The notes beneath the pieces were generated by a model. It made no database searches, was not told where the DNA came from, and saw only the letters and a program-made list of their open reading frames with translations. Of a DNA stretch of 47,356 nt, positions 1 to 9,079 are shown in pieces. The stretch is taken from contig JAILFA010000145.1 of NCBI GenBank assembly GCA_024687125.1, positions 1 to 47,356 of the forward strand, written 5' to 3'. Origin of the DNA: Lachnospiraceae bacterium (GTDB lineage Bacteria > Bacillota > Clostridia > Lachnospirales > Lachnospiraceae). Made by a program: the position numbers and the translations under genes. The stretch's first letter is position 1; every line of letters starts with the position of its first letter.

Positions 1-2073
1 CAGAATGCCGCGGAAACGGACGAGCCCGAGCTGGTGGAACCGGTAGGCAGTGTCACGCGGTTTGTGCCTGCGGAATACCGCGAGCTGTCGCGGGTAACCG
101 TCTGTCAGGGAACGGTCTGTCCCGATACCGTAGAATACGCCTACGAATCCTCAAGACCCTTCGGAAACTACGGGGCTCTCCCCGGTGATGCCGTGAGTAA
201 AGGCGATGTTCTCTTCTACGGTGCGGCGGATGCCGCCGATGACGAGATCGACGCGATCGAGGAAGAAAATCTGAATCTTCTCGAAGAATTCACGGCGTAT
301 TCCGCCGACATGTCTTACGATATCAACAAAGCGAAGAAGGCCGAATTTGAAGCGGCGGAAGCCTATCAGGAGATCTGCAGCAATGCGCCTGACCCGGACT
401 CTCCCTGGTACGACGGGTGGGCGAAAGGCGCCATGCCCGCGGAAAAGCGCGCAAAGCAGGCCCGGATTGCCAGAGAAAAGCTCGAGCAGTCCTACAGGGA
501 GGCGCAGGAGCAGCATGATCTTCTGTACGCCTATAACGAACAGCGGATCGCAAGGCTGGAGGCGGAAAAGAACGCTGCTGCCGTGTCCGCGCCGTTTGAC
601 GGCGTGGTCGTCGCATCCACCTATCATATCCCGGGCGACAGCATCGCGGAAGGCACGCACATCCTGGCTGTGGGCGATACGACCGCCAAAGAGATCCAGT
701 GCGAATATGTGAGCAAGTCGGTGGTAAACAAAGCCGTGGAGATCTACGCGCTGATCGAAGGAAAGCGCTACGAAGTTCAGTACGAGGTCATGGAAGCCGA
801 CGAATACCGCAGGATCAAGGCCCGGGACGGCGATGTGTATACCACCTTCCATCTGGCTGACCCGGATGACCAAGTCACCCTCGGACAGTATGCCGTGATC
901 GTCATCGTGGAAAACCGCCGCCCCAACGTGCTCTGCGTGCCGATCGGCGCCGTAAGCAAGGATGACCGCGGGTCCTTTGTTTTTCTGTATGAAAACGGCG
1001 AGAGTGTCTACACGCCTGTTCAGACCGGCGAATATGACTCCGCTTTCATGGAGATCACCTCCGGCCTTAAGGAAGGCGACCCGGTTGTCTATGATCCGCC
1101 CTATACCGTCGGAAAGAACACCGTAAAGATCGAACGGGGCGAGACGAGCTCTCTTTTCTCCATGGACGGCTACCTGTACTATCCATCGGCGGAATGGCTG
1201 GTGAATCCCGCAAAGACCGGCACCTGCTATCTCAACGAGGTGCTCGTCAACCGCTACCAGCTGGTGGAAAAAGGTGATGTTCTGGCCAAAATAGAGGTCG
1301 TAAGCGACGATATCGAGATCGCAAGGATCAGGCGCAAGATCGACCGCCAGAACGAGCGTCTCGCCGATCTGAACAAAAAGCGCGCGGAAACCTATAACAA
1401 AGAGGAGCTTGAGAGCATCGACCGCGCGATCAGAGACCGGAACATGGCGATCTCCAGCTTAAACCGTCAACTTGACAAGCTCGCACGCTACTCGGGGATC
1501 TATGAGATCAAAGCAACGGAAAGCGGCATCATCACAGACCTCACCGAGCGCAAGAGCGGTGAGCTGATCGGCTATCGCGAACGGATCGTTCAGATTTCCC
1601 GTGATGACTCCTGCTTTATCCTGATCGAAGACAAGGACGCGAAGCTTTCCTACGGAGATACAGCGACCGTCACTGTCAGGAGCGTCAACATCAGGACAGA
1701 CGCGATCCAGGGAACAGTCGTCACAGTCAGTCCCTGGGGACTGACGCGGGAGATGCGCACGGGGTTCGCTCTGGTCAAAGTGGCTCAGGAAGATATGACC
1801 GCCATGGCAGAAACAGCGGGATCAAACATTGACAACGGCTACTGGAGCCGGAACCGCTTCGGTGTCGAGGTGACTTCCAGACACATGGGCGGCGTTCTCA
1901 TGGTGCCCAGAAAATCCGTATATACCGCCAAAAACGGCGGAACCTATGTCATCACGAAAAAGGAGGACGGTACAGTCAAACTGGTCAAATTTGTTTCCGG
2001 CGGTACAGACAGCAACAATTACTGGGTGGCCTACGGTGATCTGACGGAGGGTATGGAAGTATGCTCCGAATAA
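1..2073 (+). CDS. Tandem HlyD-like adaptor (membrane-fusion) protein of an ABC system, 5' partial
   Basis: The reading frame is open to the first base of the window, so the true start and the expected N-terminal membrane anchor lie outside; the first internal start codon is a GTG at 34. The visible part holds two HlyD/MacA-like modules in series. Module 1 has a long charged coiled coil (about bases 250-580) followed by a lipoyl/barrel-sandwich half (SAPFDGVVVAS) and beta-rich adaptor sheets. Module 2 (from about 1150) repeats the pattern with a shorter coiled coil (about 1310-1490), a second lipoyl-like half (ATESGIITDL) and another C-terminal beta domain. Such adaptors normally bridge an ABC permease to the cell exterior. 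The stop overlaps the permease start by 13 bases, so the two are translationally coupled. Family assignment is by fold pattern; the substrate is unknown. Confidence 0.75.
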   Translation, partial: QNAAETDEPELVEPVGSVTRFVPAEYRELSRVTVCQGTVCPDTVEYAYESSRPFGNYGALPGDAVSKGDVLFYGAADAADDEIDAIEEENLNLLEEFTAYSADMSYDINKAKKAEFEAAEAYQEICSNAPDPDSPWYDGWAKGAMPAEKRAKQARIAREKLEQSYREAQEQHDLLYAYNEQRIARLEAEKNAAAVSAPFDGVVVASTYHIPGDSIAEGTHILAVGDTTAKEIQCEYVSKSVVNKAVEIYALIEGKRYEVQYEVMEADEYRRIKARDGDVYTTFHLADPDDQVTLGQYAVIVIVENRRPNVLCVPIGAVSKDDRGSFVFLYENGESVYTPVQTGEYDSAFMEITSGLKEGDPVVYDPPYTVGKNTVKIERGETSSLFSMDGYLYYPSAEWLVNPAKTGTCYLNEVLVNRYQLVEKGDVLAKIEVVSDDIEIARIRRKIDRQNERLADLNKKRAETYNKEELESIDRAIRDRNMAISSLNRQLDKLARYSGIYEIKATESGIITDLTERKSGELIGYRERIVQISRDDSCFILIEDKDAKLSYGDTATVTVRSVNIRTDAIQGTVVTVSPWGLTREMRTGFALVKVAQEDMTAMAETAGSNIDNGYWSRNRFGVEVTSRHMGGVLMVPRKSVYTAKNGGTYVITKKEDGTVKLVKFVSGGTDSNNYWVAYGDLTEGMEVCSE

Positions 2074-4859
2074 TGCTGCAGAAACTATGGCAGAAGAAAT
2101 GGATGAACTTCAGCCTCCTGCTCGGCTGTATCCTGTTTGTGGCGACTGCCGTGAGTTTTCCGCTGTACCAGAAGACCGCCTATGACCGGATGCTGCAGGA
2201 CGAATTCTCTGTCTACATCGGGACCGAGGGAAAATGGCCGCTGCTCCTTCAGATGACCGCCACCTGCAACAGAGATACCAAAAACACCATCGGCAGGATG
2301 GAAGATTTCACAACCGAGATCTACCGGGTTCTGGATGTTCCGGAATACATGTCCATCTATTCCTACACCCTGCAGCGTTCCCCGGCCACGCCGGACATCA
2401 AGAGACAGGACGCCGAGCAGATCGAGCTGTCCCTGACGACCATGACAGGCCTTGACGAACACGCCCAGCTGGTGACCGGTTCCATGTATTCCGAGGACGG
2501 GCTGGATGATACCGGCGCCATTGAAGTCGTTGTTCCGCAGTCAACCCTCGTACAGAAAGGGCTCCTCCCCGACGAAACGCTCACGCTGGACCGTGTCACG
2601 ACCATGGACGGCGAACCCGTGCGGATCCACGTCGTTGGCGTCTTTACCGGCAGCGACGACGACAAATTCTATTTCCAGGAAGATCCGGACAAGATGCTCA
2701 GCCAGTGTTTCATGGAGCCGACGCTGTTCCGGTCCATGTTCTGCGGTGAAAACGCCTCCAGCTATATGATCATGCTCTCCTTCATCAGCATGCCGGATTA
2801 CCGCCTGATCCATTCGGATGACATCGGGCGGATCAAGGATCAGACCGCCTGGCTGTGTAGCGAGAGCGCCTTTCGAAGCGTTCTTAAGGAGCCGGCTTAC
2901 CGGAGCCTGCTGGAGAAATATTCCCTCAAACAGATCCGCATTTCCGCCACGCTCACGATCCTGCAGATCCCTGTCCTTGTCCTGCTGGCCGCGTTCCTGC
3001 TCATGATCTCGGGACAGATGTATGAGATGGAGCGCAACGAGATCTCCGTCATCAAGAGCCGCGGTAGTTCCCGGGGACAGATCCTGCTCCTCTATATCTA
3101 TCAGGGCACCTTTCTCTCCGTCCTGGGGGCTGTATTCGGCATCCCTCTCGCGGTCGTATTCGCGCGGCTCTTAAGCTCCACCAGGAACTTCCTGGAATTC
3201 AACCCGGATATGTCCCTGCCCATCCAGTACTCCTCCACCGCGCTCATTTACGCGGTCGCAGCTGTGCTGATCACGCTGCTCAGCATATCCATCCCGGCGA
3301 TCCGCCACAGCAAGGTCACGATCGTAAACCTCAAACAGCAGAAAGCCGTCGGGAAAAAACCTCTCTGGCAGCTGCTGTTCATTGATATCCTCTTTATCGG
3401 CGTTGCACTGTACGGATACTATTCTTTCAAAAGGACCATGGGTTCCATCTCGGAGACGGTCCTCTCCGGCGAAAGCCTCGACCCGCTGCTCTACATCAGT
3501 TCCTCCCTGTTCATCGTCGGGGCGGGTCTCTTTTTCCTGCGCGTCCAGCCGCTGATCGTCAAACTGATCTATCAGTGCTTTAAAAGATTCTGCGGTCCCG
3601 CCGGCTATATCTCCTTTATGGAGAACGCCAAAAACGGGCGGAAGATGCATCTCATCATGCTGTTCCTGATCATGACCATCTCTCTAGGCATGTTCCACGC
3701 CACGGTCGCGCGGACGATCCTGGAAAACGCGGTGGAAAACACGAATTATCTCGACGGGACGGACGTAAAGATCAAGGAGATCTGGCAGATGATGCAGGAT
3801 GCCAACGGTACGCCGACCGGCGTGTACATTGAGCCGGATCCCTCCAAATATCTGCTGATGGACGCCGCTGACGCCCGCACCAAGGTGATCTATGACGACA
3901 AGGCCTATATCAAGCAGAAAAAGAATGCCCGCCTGTCGATCACTCTTCTGGGTATCCACACCAGAGAATTCGGTGAGATGACTTCTCTTCCCGCTGGGAT
4001 CAACGAAAAATCCTGGCATACCTATCTCAACGAACTGGCTGTCTCGGAGCATGGCATTCTGGTATCCCGCAATTTCGCCACCATCCAGAACATCGCCGTC
4101 GGCGATACGATCAGCTACTATAACGGCGGCGGAAAAACACTCACCGGCAAGGTGGTCGATTTTATCGATTACTTCCCCTCCTACAGACCTTCCATCACCG
4201 TGATCAATCCGGACGGAAGCGCTGTCTCCGAGGAGAACTATCTGATCGTCGCCAATTATGCGGATATCAGAAAATCCCTCGGCATACAGCCCTACGAACA
4301 ATGGATCTCTCTGAAGGACGACGCCACCCCTGATGATGTCTATGATTTCATCACCGGTCACATCCCGGCGGTGACCAAATATGTCAACCGTCAGACCGAT
4401 GTGGAGCACACGATGACCGATCCTCTTCTGCAGGGTACCAACGGGATCCTGACCATGGGCTTTTTCGTGACACTACTGCTGTGTGCTGTCGGCTATCTGA
4501 TCTACTGGATCCTTTCCATCAAAGGACGGGAACTGATCTTCGGCGTGCTCCGCGCGTGCGGTTTCCACAAGGGAGAGATCGTCCGCATGCTGCTGCTGGA
4601 ACAGCTGTTCTCGGGAGTCTTTTCCGTGCTCGCGGGGATCGGGATCGGCCAGCTGACCTCGTCGATGTTCGTGCCGATCCTGCAGGCCTCGTATGCAACC
4701 TCGGATCAGGTACTGCCGATGAAGCTGATCACCAGAGCCTCTGATCTGTATAAGCTCTATGGGATCGTCGGAGCGGTGATGCTCCTGTGCATCTTCGTTC
4801 TGATCTTCCTGCTGTTCCACATGAACGTGACCAAGGCACTGAAACTGGGTGAAGAATGA
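2061..4859 (+). CDS. FtsX/MacB-family ABC transporter permease, two-module
   Basis: This 932-residue protein has an N-terminal membrane helix (LLLGCILFVATAVSF), a roughly 250-residue extracytoplasmic domain, a group of three helices (about residues 299-420, FtsX-like, including MYEMERNEISVIKSRGSSRGQI), further helices near 435-545, a second large extracytoplasmic domain (about 545-790) and three last helices (about 800-925, again FtsX-like with ELIFGVLRACGFHKGEI). This is the duplicated FtsX arrangement in a single chain, as in LolC/MacB-type transporters that act by mechanotransmission rather than by a transmembrane channel. The start at 2061 is preceded by GGAGG at 2046-2050; a second in-frame ATG at 2073 is less well placed. 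The gene overlaps the first ATPase by four bases (ATGA). Substrate unknown. Confidence 0.85.
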   Translation: MLRIMLQKLWQKKWMNFSLLLGCILFVATAVSFPLYQKTAYDRMLQDEFSVYIGTEGKWPLLLQMTATCNRDTKNTIGRMEDFTTEIYRVLDVPEYMSIYSYTLQRSPATPDIKRQDAEQIELSLTTMTGLDEHAQLVTGSMYSEDGLDDTGAIEVVVPQSTLVQKGLLPDETLTLDRVTTMDGEPVRIHVVGVFTGSDDDKFYFQEDPDKMLSQCFMEPTLFRSMFCGENASSYMIMLSFISMPDYRLIHSDDIGRIKDQTAWLCSESAFRSVLKEPAYRSLLEKYSLKQIRISATLTILQIPVLVLLAAFLLMISGQMYEMERNEISVIKSRGSSRGQILLLYIYQGTFLSVLGAVFGIPLAVVFARLLSSTRNFLEFNPDMSLPIQYSSTALIYAVAAVLITLLSISIPAIRHSKVTIVNLKQQKAVGKKPLWQLLFIDILFIGVALYGYYSFKRTMGSISETVLSGESLDPLLYISSSLFIVGAGLFFLRVQPLIVKLIYQCFKRFCGPAGYISFMENAKNGRKMHLIMLFLIMTISLGMFHATVARTILENAVENTNYLDGTDVKIKEIWQMMQDANGTPTGVYIEPDPSKYLLMDAADARTKVIYDDKAYIKQKKNARLSITLLGIHTREFGEMTSLPAGINEKSWHTYLNELAVSEHGILVSRNFATIQNIAVGDTISYYNGGGKTLTGKVVDFIDYFPSYRPSITVINPDGSAVSEENYLIVANYADIRKSLGIQPYEQWISLKDDATPDDVYDFITGHIPAVTKYVNRQTDVEHTMTDPLLQGTNGILTMGFFVTLLLCAVGYLIYWILSIKGRELIFGVLRACGFHKGEIVRMLLLEQLFSGVFSVLAGIGIGQLTSSMFVPILQASYATSDQVLPMKLITRASDLYKLYGIVGAVMLLCIFVLIFLLFHMNVTKALKLGEE

Positions 4860-5593
4860 TGAGTACGCAGGACTGGATCATTGAGACAGACGGCATAAAG
4901 CGCGGGTTTGACACTCCCGCCGGCAGATTCTGGGCCCTCAAGGGCATCACGATCAGGATCCCCGCCGGCCGTTTTGTGATCCTCAAGGGCCGGTCTGGTT
5001 CCGGCAAGACCACTCTGATGAACATCCTGAATTCCCTGGATGACCCGACAGAGGGCTCCGTCACCTTTCGCGGCCGCTTCCTGAAGGACCTGTCCCAGCG
5101 CGAACGTGAGAACCTGCGCCGCAAAGAGATGGGCTTTGTCTTTCAGTCCGTATCCCTCATCCCGTCGCTCAACGCTATTCAGAATGTTGAGTTTTCGATG
5201 CGGCTGGCGGGGCTTAAAATTAATAAGGAAAACCATGCCAGAGCCGAAGAGTGTCTGAAGCTCGTAGGTCTCGGAAACCGCATGACCCATATGAGCGCCG
5301 AGATGTCCGGCGGTGAACAGCAGCGTGTGGCGATCGCGCGTGCCTTCGCACATCATCCGGGCATCATCTTCGCCGACGAGCCCACCGCTGAGCTCGACAG
5401 CGCCATGGCCGCGCATGTGACGGAGCTCTTCAAGGAGATGACCAGAAAAGAAGGCATCACAGTCCTCATGACCACGCACGATGTCGGTCTCATGGGCGCC
5501 GCGGATATGACCATCGAGCTCAGTGACGGAAATCTCGTCGAAGCCCGCGAGCACAAAGAAGCGCAGGAGCCGCAGGAACTCTCACAGCAGTAA
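4856..5593 (+). CDS. ABC transporter ATP-binding protein (MacB/LolD-like)
   Basis: Complete 245-residue nucleotide-binding subunit. Visible motifs in order are Walker A GRSGSGKTT, Q-loop VFQSVS, signature [10 protein letters not shown], Walker B IIFADEPT with the catalytic Glu, and switch His TTHD. The QRVAIARA stretch and short length match the LolD/MacB/FtsE branch that partners FtsX-fold permeases. It starts in a four-base overlap with the permease stop and is followed after nine bases by a second ATPase, so the one two-module permease may use two different ATPases as a heterodimer. The C-terminal tail is short and Glu/Gln-rich. The pairing is inferred from gene order. Confidence 0.92.
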   Translation: MMSTQDWIIETDGIKRGFDTPAGRFWALKGITIRIPAGRFVILKGRSGSGKTTLMNILNSLDDPTEGSVTFRGRFLKDLSQRERENLRRKEMGFVFQSVSLIPSLNAIQNVEFSMRLAGLKINKENHARAEECLKLVGLGNRMTHMSAEMSGGEQQRVAIARAFAHHPGIIFADEPTAELDSAMAAHVTELFKEMTRKEGITVLMTTHDVGLMGAADMTIELSDGNLVEAREHKEAQEPQELSQQ

Positions 5594-5602
5594 AGGAACG
5601 TT

Positions 5603-6544
5603 ATGCCCGAGGAAAAGAAAAACATATCGGAAGATGTCATGGTACAGGCGGACGGCCTGGTCAAGATCTACAAGACCCGGACCACGGAGGTGCTTGCGCT
5701 GCAGGGACTTGATCTTACCGTAAAAACCGGGGAACTCACCGCTCTGATCGGCAACAGCGGAAGCGGCAAGTCTACGTTCCTCAATATGATCGGCGGCCTG
5801 GACCGGCCCAGTGCGGGGTCTCTCTGGGTAGACGGCAAGAACCTCTTTACGATGTCCGAGCGCGAGCTCGTGCGATACAAGCGCGACACCGTGGGCTTTG
5901 TCTGGCAGAACAACGGCCGCAACATGCTGCCCTATCTGACCGCGCTCGAGAATATCATGCTCCCGATGAACCTGTCCGGCGCTCGAAAAAAGCGCGCCCG
6001 GGCCATGGAACTCCTTGAAAGGGTCGGTCTCGCCGCAAAAAAGAGCAGCAAGATGAACATGCTCTCCGGCGGTGAGCAGCAGCGCGTCGCCATCGCGATC
6101 GCTCTGGCCAACCGGCCCAAGCTCCTTCTCGCGGATGAACCGACAGGATCCGTGGACGCCGCGACCGCGGACTATATCTTTGATATCTTTTCCGAACTGA
6201 ACCGCGACGGACAGACGATCCTGATCGTCACGCATGATATGGCACTCTCCAAAAAGGTTCGCCGCGTTATCGCGATACGCGACGGCAAGATCAGTTCCGA
6301 GCGCGTCCTCAAAGAGGAATTCGCGGACCGCGTCCGTGAGAGCGGCATTGACTGGCGTGCCGAAGACACGCAGGACGAATACGCCGTGCTGGACAAGGCA
6401 AACCGACTGCAGATCCCGCATGAGCTGATGGAAGAGCTGCATCTGACAGGCAATAAGGTGCGCGTATCCCGCGAGGGCGACCGCATCGTCATCAGCAAGC
6501 CTGATACCACATCCGAAACAGAGGGGCAGGAGGAAAACTCATGA
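5603..6544 (+). CDS. ABC transporter ATP-binding protein with AbrB-like C-terminal domain
   Basis: Second ATPase of the locus, 313 residues, about 70 longer than its neighbour. Walker [11 protein letters not shown]-loop VWQNN, signature [10 protein letters not shown], Walker B LLLADEPT and switch VTHD are all intact, so it should be catalytically active. The extra C-terminus (about residues 258-300, beginning [15 protein letters not shown] and ending GDRIVIS) reads like a SpoVT/AbrB-type swapped-hairpin domain, in which a D-x-x-x-R-hydrophobic-x-I-P stretch is typical. I recall similar tails on some actinobacterial MacB-like ATPases, but cannot check this here. The function could be dimerisation or regulation rather than DNA binding. 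It overlaps the xylanase start by four bases. Confidence 0.9.
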   Translation: MPEEKKNISEDVMVQADGLVKIYKTRTTEVLALQGLDLTVKTGELTALIGNSGSGKSTFLNMIGGLDRPSAGSLWVDGKNLFTMSERELVRYKRDTVGFVWQNNGRNMLPYLTALENIMLPMNLSGARKKRARAMELLERVGLAAKKSSKMNMLSGGEQQRVAIAIALANRPKLLLADEPTGSVDAATADYIFDIFSELNRDGQTILIVTHDMALSKKVRRVIAIRDGKISSERVLKEEFADRVRESGIDWRAEDTQDEYAVLDKANRLQIPHELMEELHLTGNKVRVSREGDRIVISKPDTTSETEGQEENS

Positions 6545-8439
6545 AGTGCCGGCGAACTGGCGCGATGATCCTTACCGCCGTCCTCCTGACCGTATCCGCG
6601 GGATGCGCATCGGATCAGGGACAGCCGCCCGTGACCTCCGTCTCCGGGATCGCACCGACTGAAAATGCCGGCAGTTCCGCCGGAGATGACATTCCGGAGA
6701 TCCAGCCCGCCGCACAGCCGGACATCGATATTTCGCAGGAACCCCCAGTTGATCAGGGACAGGAGGCCCCCATGAAGGATCTTTACGCAGACGCATTCCG
6801 TATCGGTGTCGCCGTCCAGGCGATCGATCACTGGAACGATCCGACAGCGGAGATCGGAAACCCGGACAAGGAGGAGCTGATCTGCCGGGAATTCAACAGC
6901 ATGACCTTTGGCAACGAGTGGAAGCCCGCCTATAACTTCGATGCTGCCTCTCCCACACTCTATAAGACTGACCGCGCCGCCGAAGAGCTCCTGACCTGGG
7001 CAAAAGAACACGAAATGCCCGTTCGCGGCCACACGATGGTCTGGCACAGCCAGGTCGATCCCTCGATCTTTGCGAAGGATTTCCGGGCAACCGCAGACGG
7101 CTCTGTCACAAAGGACGAAAAGAAGACACTCGATGAGGCGTGTCTGGTTTCGCGCGATGTTCTGATCGAACGCCTGCGCACCTACATCTACGGCATGATG
7201 GAATATACGTATAAAAACGGCTTCGCGTCTACAGTCTATGCCTTTGACGTGCTCAACGAAGCGACCGATGAAGCCCGCCCGGACGGCCTCCGCGAGAGCT
7301 ACTGGTATAAGATCATCGGTCCGGAGTTCATCTATTACTGCTTCCTGTTCGCGCGGGAGGCAGAGGTCACCTATGCACACGAATACGCTGCTCTTTACGG
7401 CCTCGACCCGAACAGTGACGATCTGTCTCCGATCCTTCCGAAGCTTTTCTACAATGATTACAACGAGTGGTACGATCAGCGCATCACCACGATCACGCGG
7501 TTCCTTACTCAGGACCGCTATAACGAAGGCGGTAAGCTGATCAAAAGCGACGTCATCGCCGCGGACGGTGACGGTACGATCGTGGGGGACGGCCTGATCG
7601 ACGGTATCGGGATGCAGGGGCATCTCGATGATACGCAGAACATCGACCAGTATATCAAAGCGCTGCGCGCGTATGATTCGATCGTGAGCGAGGTGCAGAT
7701 CACGGAGCTCGATGTCGGGGAGACCGGAACCGGCGAAATGGCAGAGACGAAGCAGGCGGCCTTCTGCAATGCCTTTTTCCGGGCGCTCCTGGAGGAGCGA
7801 AGAAACGGTGTGAACCTCACTGCCGTTACCTGGTGGGGACTCACGGACGATGCCTCCTGGCGCCGGGGCGCCAATCCGCTCCTGTTCCACGGAGATCTCT
7901 CGGCCAAACCCGCCTATGAGGCACTGCAGATGGCACACCGCGGCGAGATCTATGACGAGGAAAATCCGCCTCTGACACACGATACCACCCCGCTGTTCTA
8001 TGACTTTGAACCCTCGGTCTCAAGCGGCATGTCCGTGATCAAGCCGGAGGATTTTGGTTTTACGAGCCGCGGCAGCGGCCATCAGGCGGCCTTAAGCTTC
8101 GCGAACAAGGTCAATCACACACCCGATGCCCCCATCGGCAGATCTCTGCTGGTCTCCCGGGCGGAGCGCGACGCAACGGTCCGGATGGACATCTCCCGCT
8201 TCATCGGAGAGACTGTTACGATCTCCATGTATGTAAAAACCGAGGACTCCAGGATCGTTCTCGGTGTCACCGGCGATTCCAGCACGGTGCTCGCCAGTGC
8301 CTCCTCCGGTCCCGACTGGACACTGGTGGAGGCCACCTGTAAGCTGAACGAGGGACTCACCTCAGCTTCGGTCTATCTGGAGACGGATGGCAGCGCCGAC
8401 ATCTACATCGATGATGTGGCCGTACACATTGCCGAATAA
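6541..8439 (+). CDS. Secreted GH10 endo-1,4-beta-xylanase lipoprotein with C-terminal CBM
   Basis: The N-terminus is a lipoprotein signal (AVLLTVSAGC; the lipobox Cys is residue 22), followed by a roughly 55-residue low-complexity linker rich in Pro, Ala and acidic residues. The catalytic GH10 barrel covers about residues 75-465. It shows the HTMVWHSQ substrate-binding motif, the acid/base Glu in FDVLNEATDE (E240) and the nucleophile in SEVQITELDV (E389). The last roughly 145 residues form a beta-rich module resembling CBM4/9/22 domains. The enzyme should cleave internal beta-1,4-xylosyl bonds at the outer face of the membrane. Its ATG overlaps the preceding ATPase stop, so it is co-translated with the ABC system, which is an unusual partnership. 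Mixed-linkage or cello-oligosaccharide activity cannot be excluded. Confidence 0.93.
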   Translation: MKCRRTGAMILTAVLLTVSAGCASDQGQPPVTSVSGIAPTENAGSSAGDDIPEIQPAAQPDIDISQEPPVDQGQEAPMKDLYADAFRIGVAVQAIDHWNDPTAEIGNPDKEELICREFNSMTFGNEWKPAYNFDAASPTLYKTDRAAEELLTWAKEHEMPVRGHTMVWHSQVDPSIFAKDFRATADGSVTKDEKKTLDEACLVSRDVLIERLRTYIYGMMEYTYKNGFASTVYAFDVLNEATDEARPDGLRESYWYKIIGPEFIYYCFLFAREAEVTYAHEYAALYGLDPNSDDLSPILPKLFYNDYNEWYDQRITTITRFLTQDRYNEGGKLIKSDVIAADGDGTIVGDGLIDGIGMQGHLDDTQNIDQYIKALRAYDSIVSEVQITELDVGETGTGEMAETKQAAFCNAFFRALLEERRNGVNLTAVTWWGLTDDASWRRGANPLLFHGDLSAKPAYEALQMAHRGEIYDEENPPLTHDTTPLFYDFEPSVSSGMSVIKPEDFGFTSRGSGHQAALSFANKVNHTPDAPIGRSLLVSRAERDATVRMDISRFIGETVTISMYVKTEDSRIVLGVTGDSSTVLASASSGPDWTLVEATCKLNEGLTSASVYLETDGSADIYIDDVAVHIAE

Positions 8440-8448
8440 GGAGGACGG

Positions 8449-9066
8449 ATGGAAACGCGCTCGGCCCCGCAGATGATCGATCTCCGGAAGTTTCCCGCAA
8501 CATTGATCCTGATCATCACAAATGTGCTGATCTTCATCCTGGAAACACTGGCCGGCGGGAGCACCAAAAATACTGTCGCGATCTCTTTCGGCGCACAGGC
8601 GACACCGTTCCTCGAGATGGGGGAATACTGGCGGCTGTTCACGGCCATGTTCCTGCATTTCGGGATCGTGCATCTGGGATGCAACATGCTCTCGCTCTAC
8701 GGACTGGGTCCCGCGATCGAACGGATCTACGGACGGCCGCGCTATGTGACGATCTATATCCTTTCGGGTCTTGCCGGCAATCTCGCGACCTGGGCAGTGG
8801 AACTCCGCACCGGGGACTATGCTTTATCCGCCGGTGCTTCCGGCGCGATCTTCGGGATCATCGGCGCGTACCTCGCCCTGTTCCTTGTCCCTTCAATGCG
8901 CAGCCGCCTCTCCGCGAAAAGCCTTCTGATCATGCTCGGCATCAACCTGGCCTACGGACTTTCCACGCCGGGCGTCAACATGACCGCGCACATCGGCGGT
9001 CTCATCGCCGGCGCCGCAGTCGCCGCCGTGATGATCTTTGTGATCCGGCAGAAACAGAAGAGATAA
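8449..9066 (+). CDS. Rhomboid family intramembrane serine protease
   Basis: A 205-residue, six-helix membrane protein. The rhomboid catalytic dyad is present: Ser131 in GASGAIFG and His181 in HIGGLIAG; the oxyanion-side motif HFGIVHLGCNMLSLYGLG is also present, with the conserved His and Asn. The family cleaves transmembrane segments of membrane proteins within the bilayer. The gene follows the xylanase stop by nine bases with a GGAGG site at 8440-8445, so it belongs to the same operon. A role in processing the membrane-anchored adaptor or another surface protein is plausible but is inference. It is convergent with manA, with only 13 bases between the two stops. Confidence 0.92.
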   Translation: METRSAPQMIDLRKFPATLILIITNVLIFILETLAGGSTKNTVAISFGAQATPFLEMGEYWRLFTAMFLHFGIVHLGCNMLSLYGLGPAIERIYGRPRYVTIYILSGLAGNLATWAVELRTGDYALSAGASGAIFGIIGAYLALFLVPSMRSRLSAKSLLIMLGINLAYGLSTPGVNMTAHIGGLIAGAAVAAVMIFVIRQKQKR

Positions 9067-9079
9067 AAGAAACTCCCCT

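Noticed and set aside
6172..7980. 602-codon open frame on the - strand
   Set aside because: It is antisense to the second ATPase and the xylanase, whose catalytic motifs are intact on the + strand; no ribosome site or family resemblance was seen.
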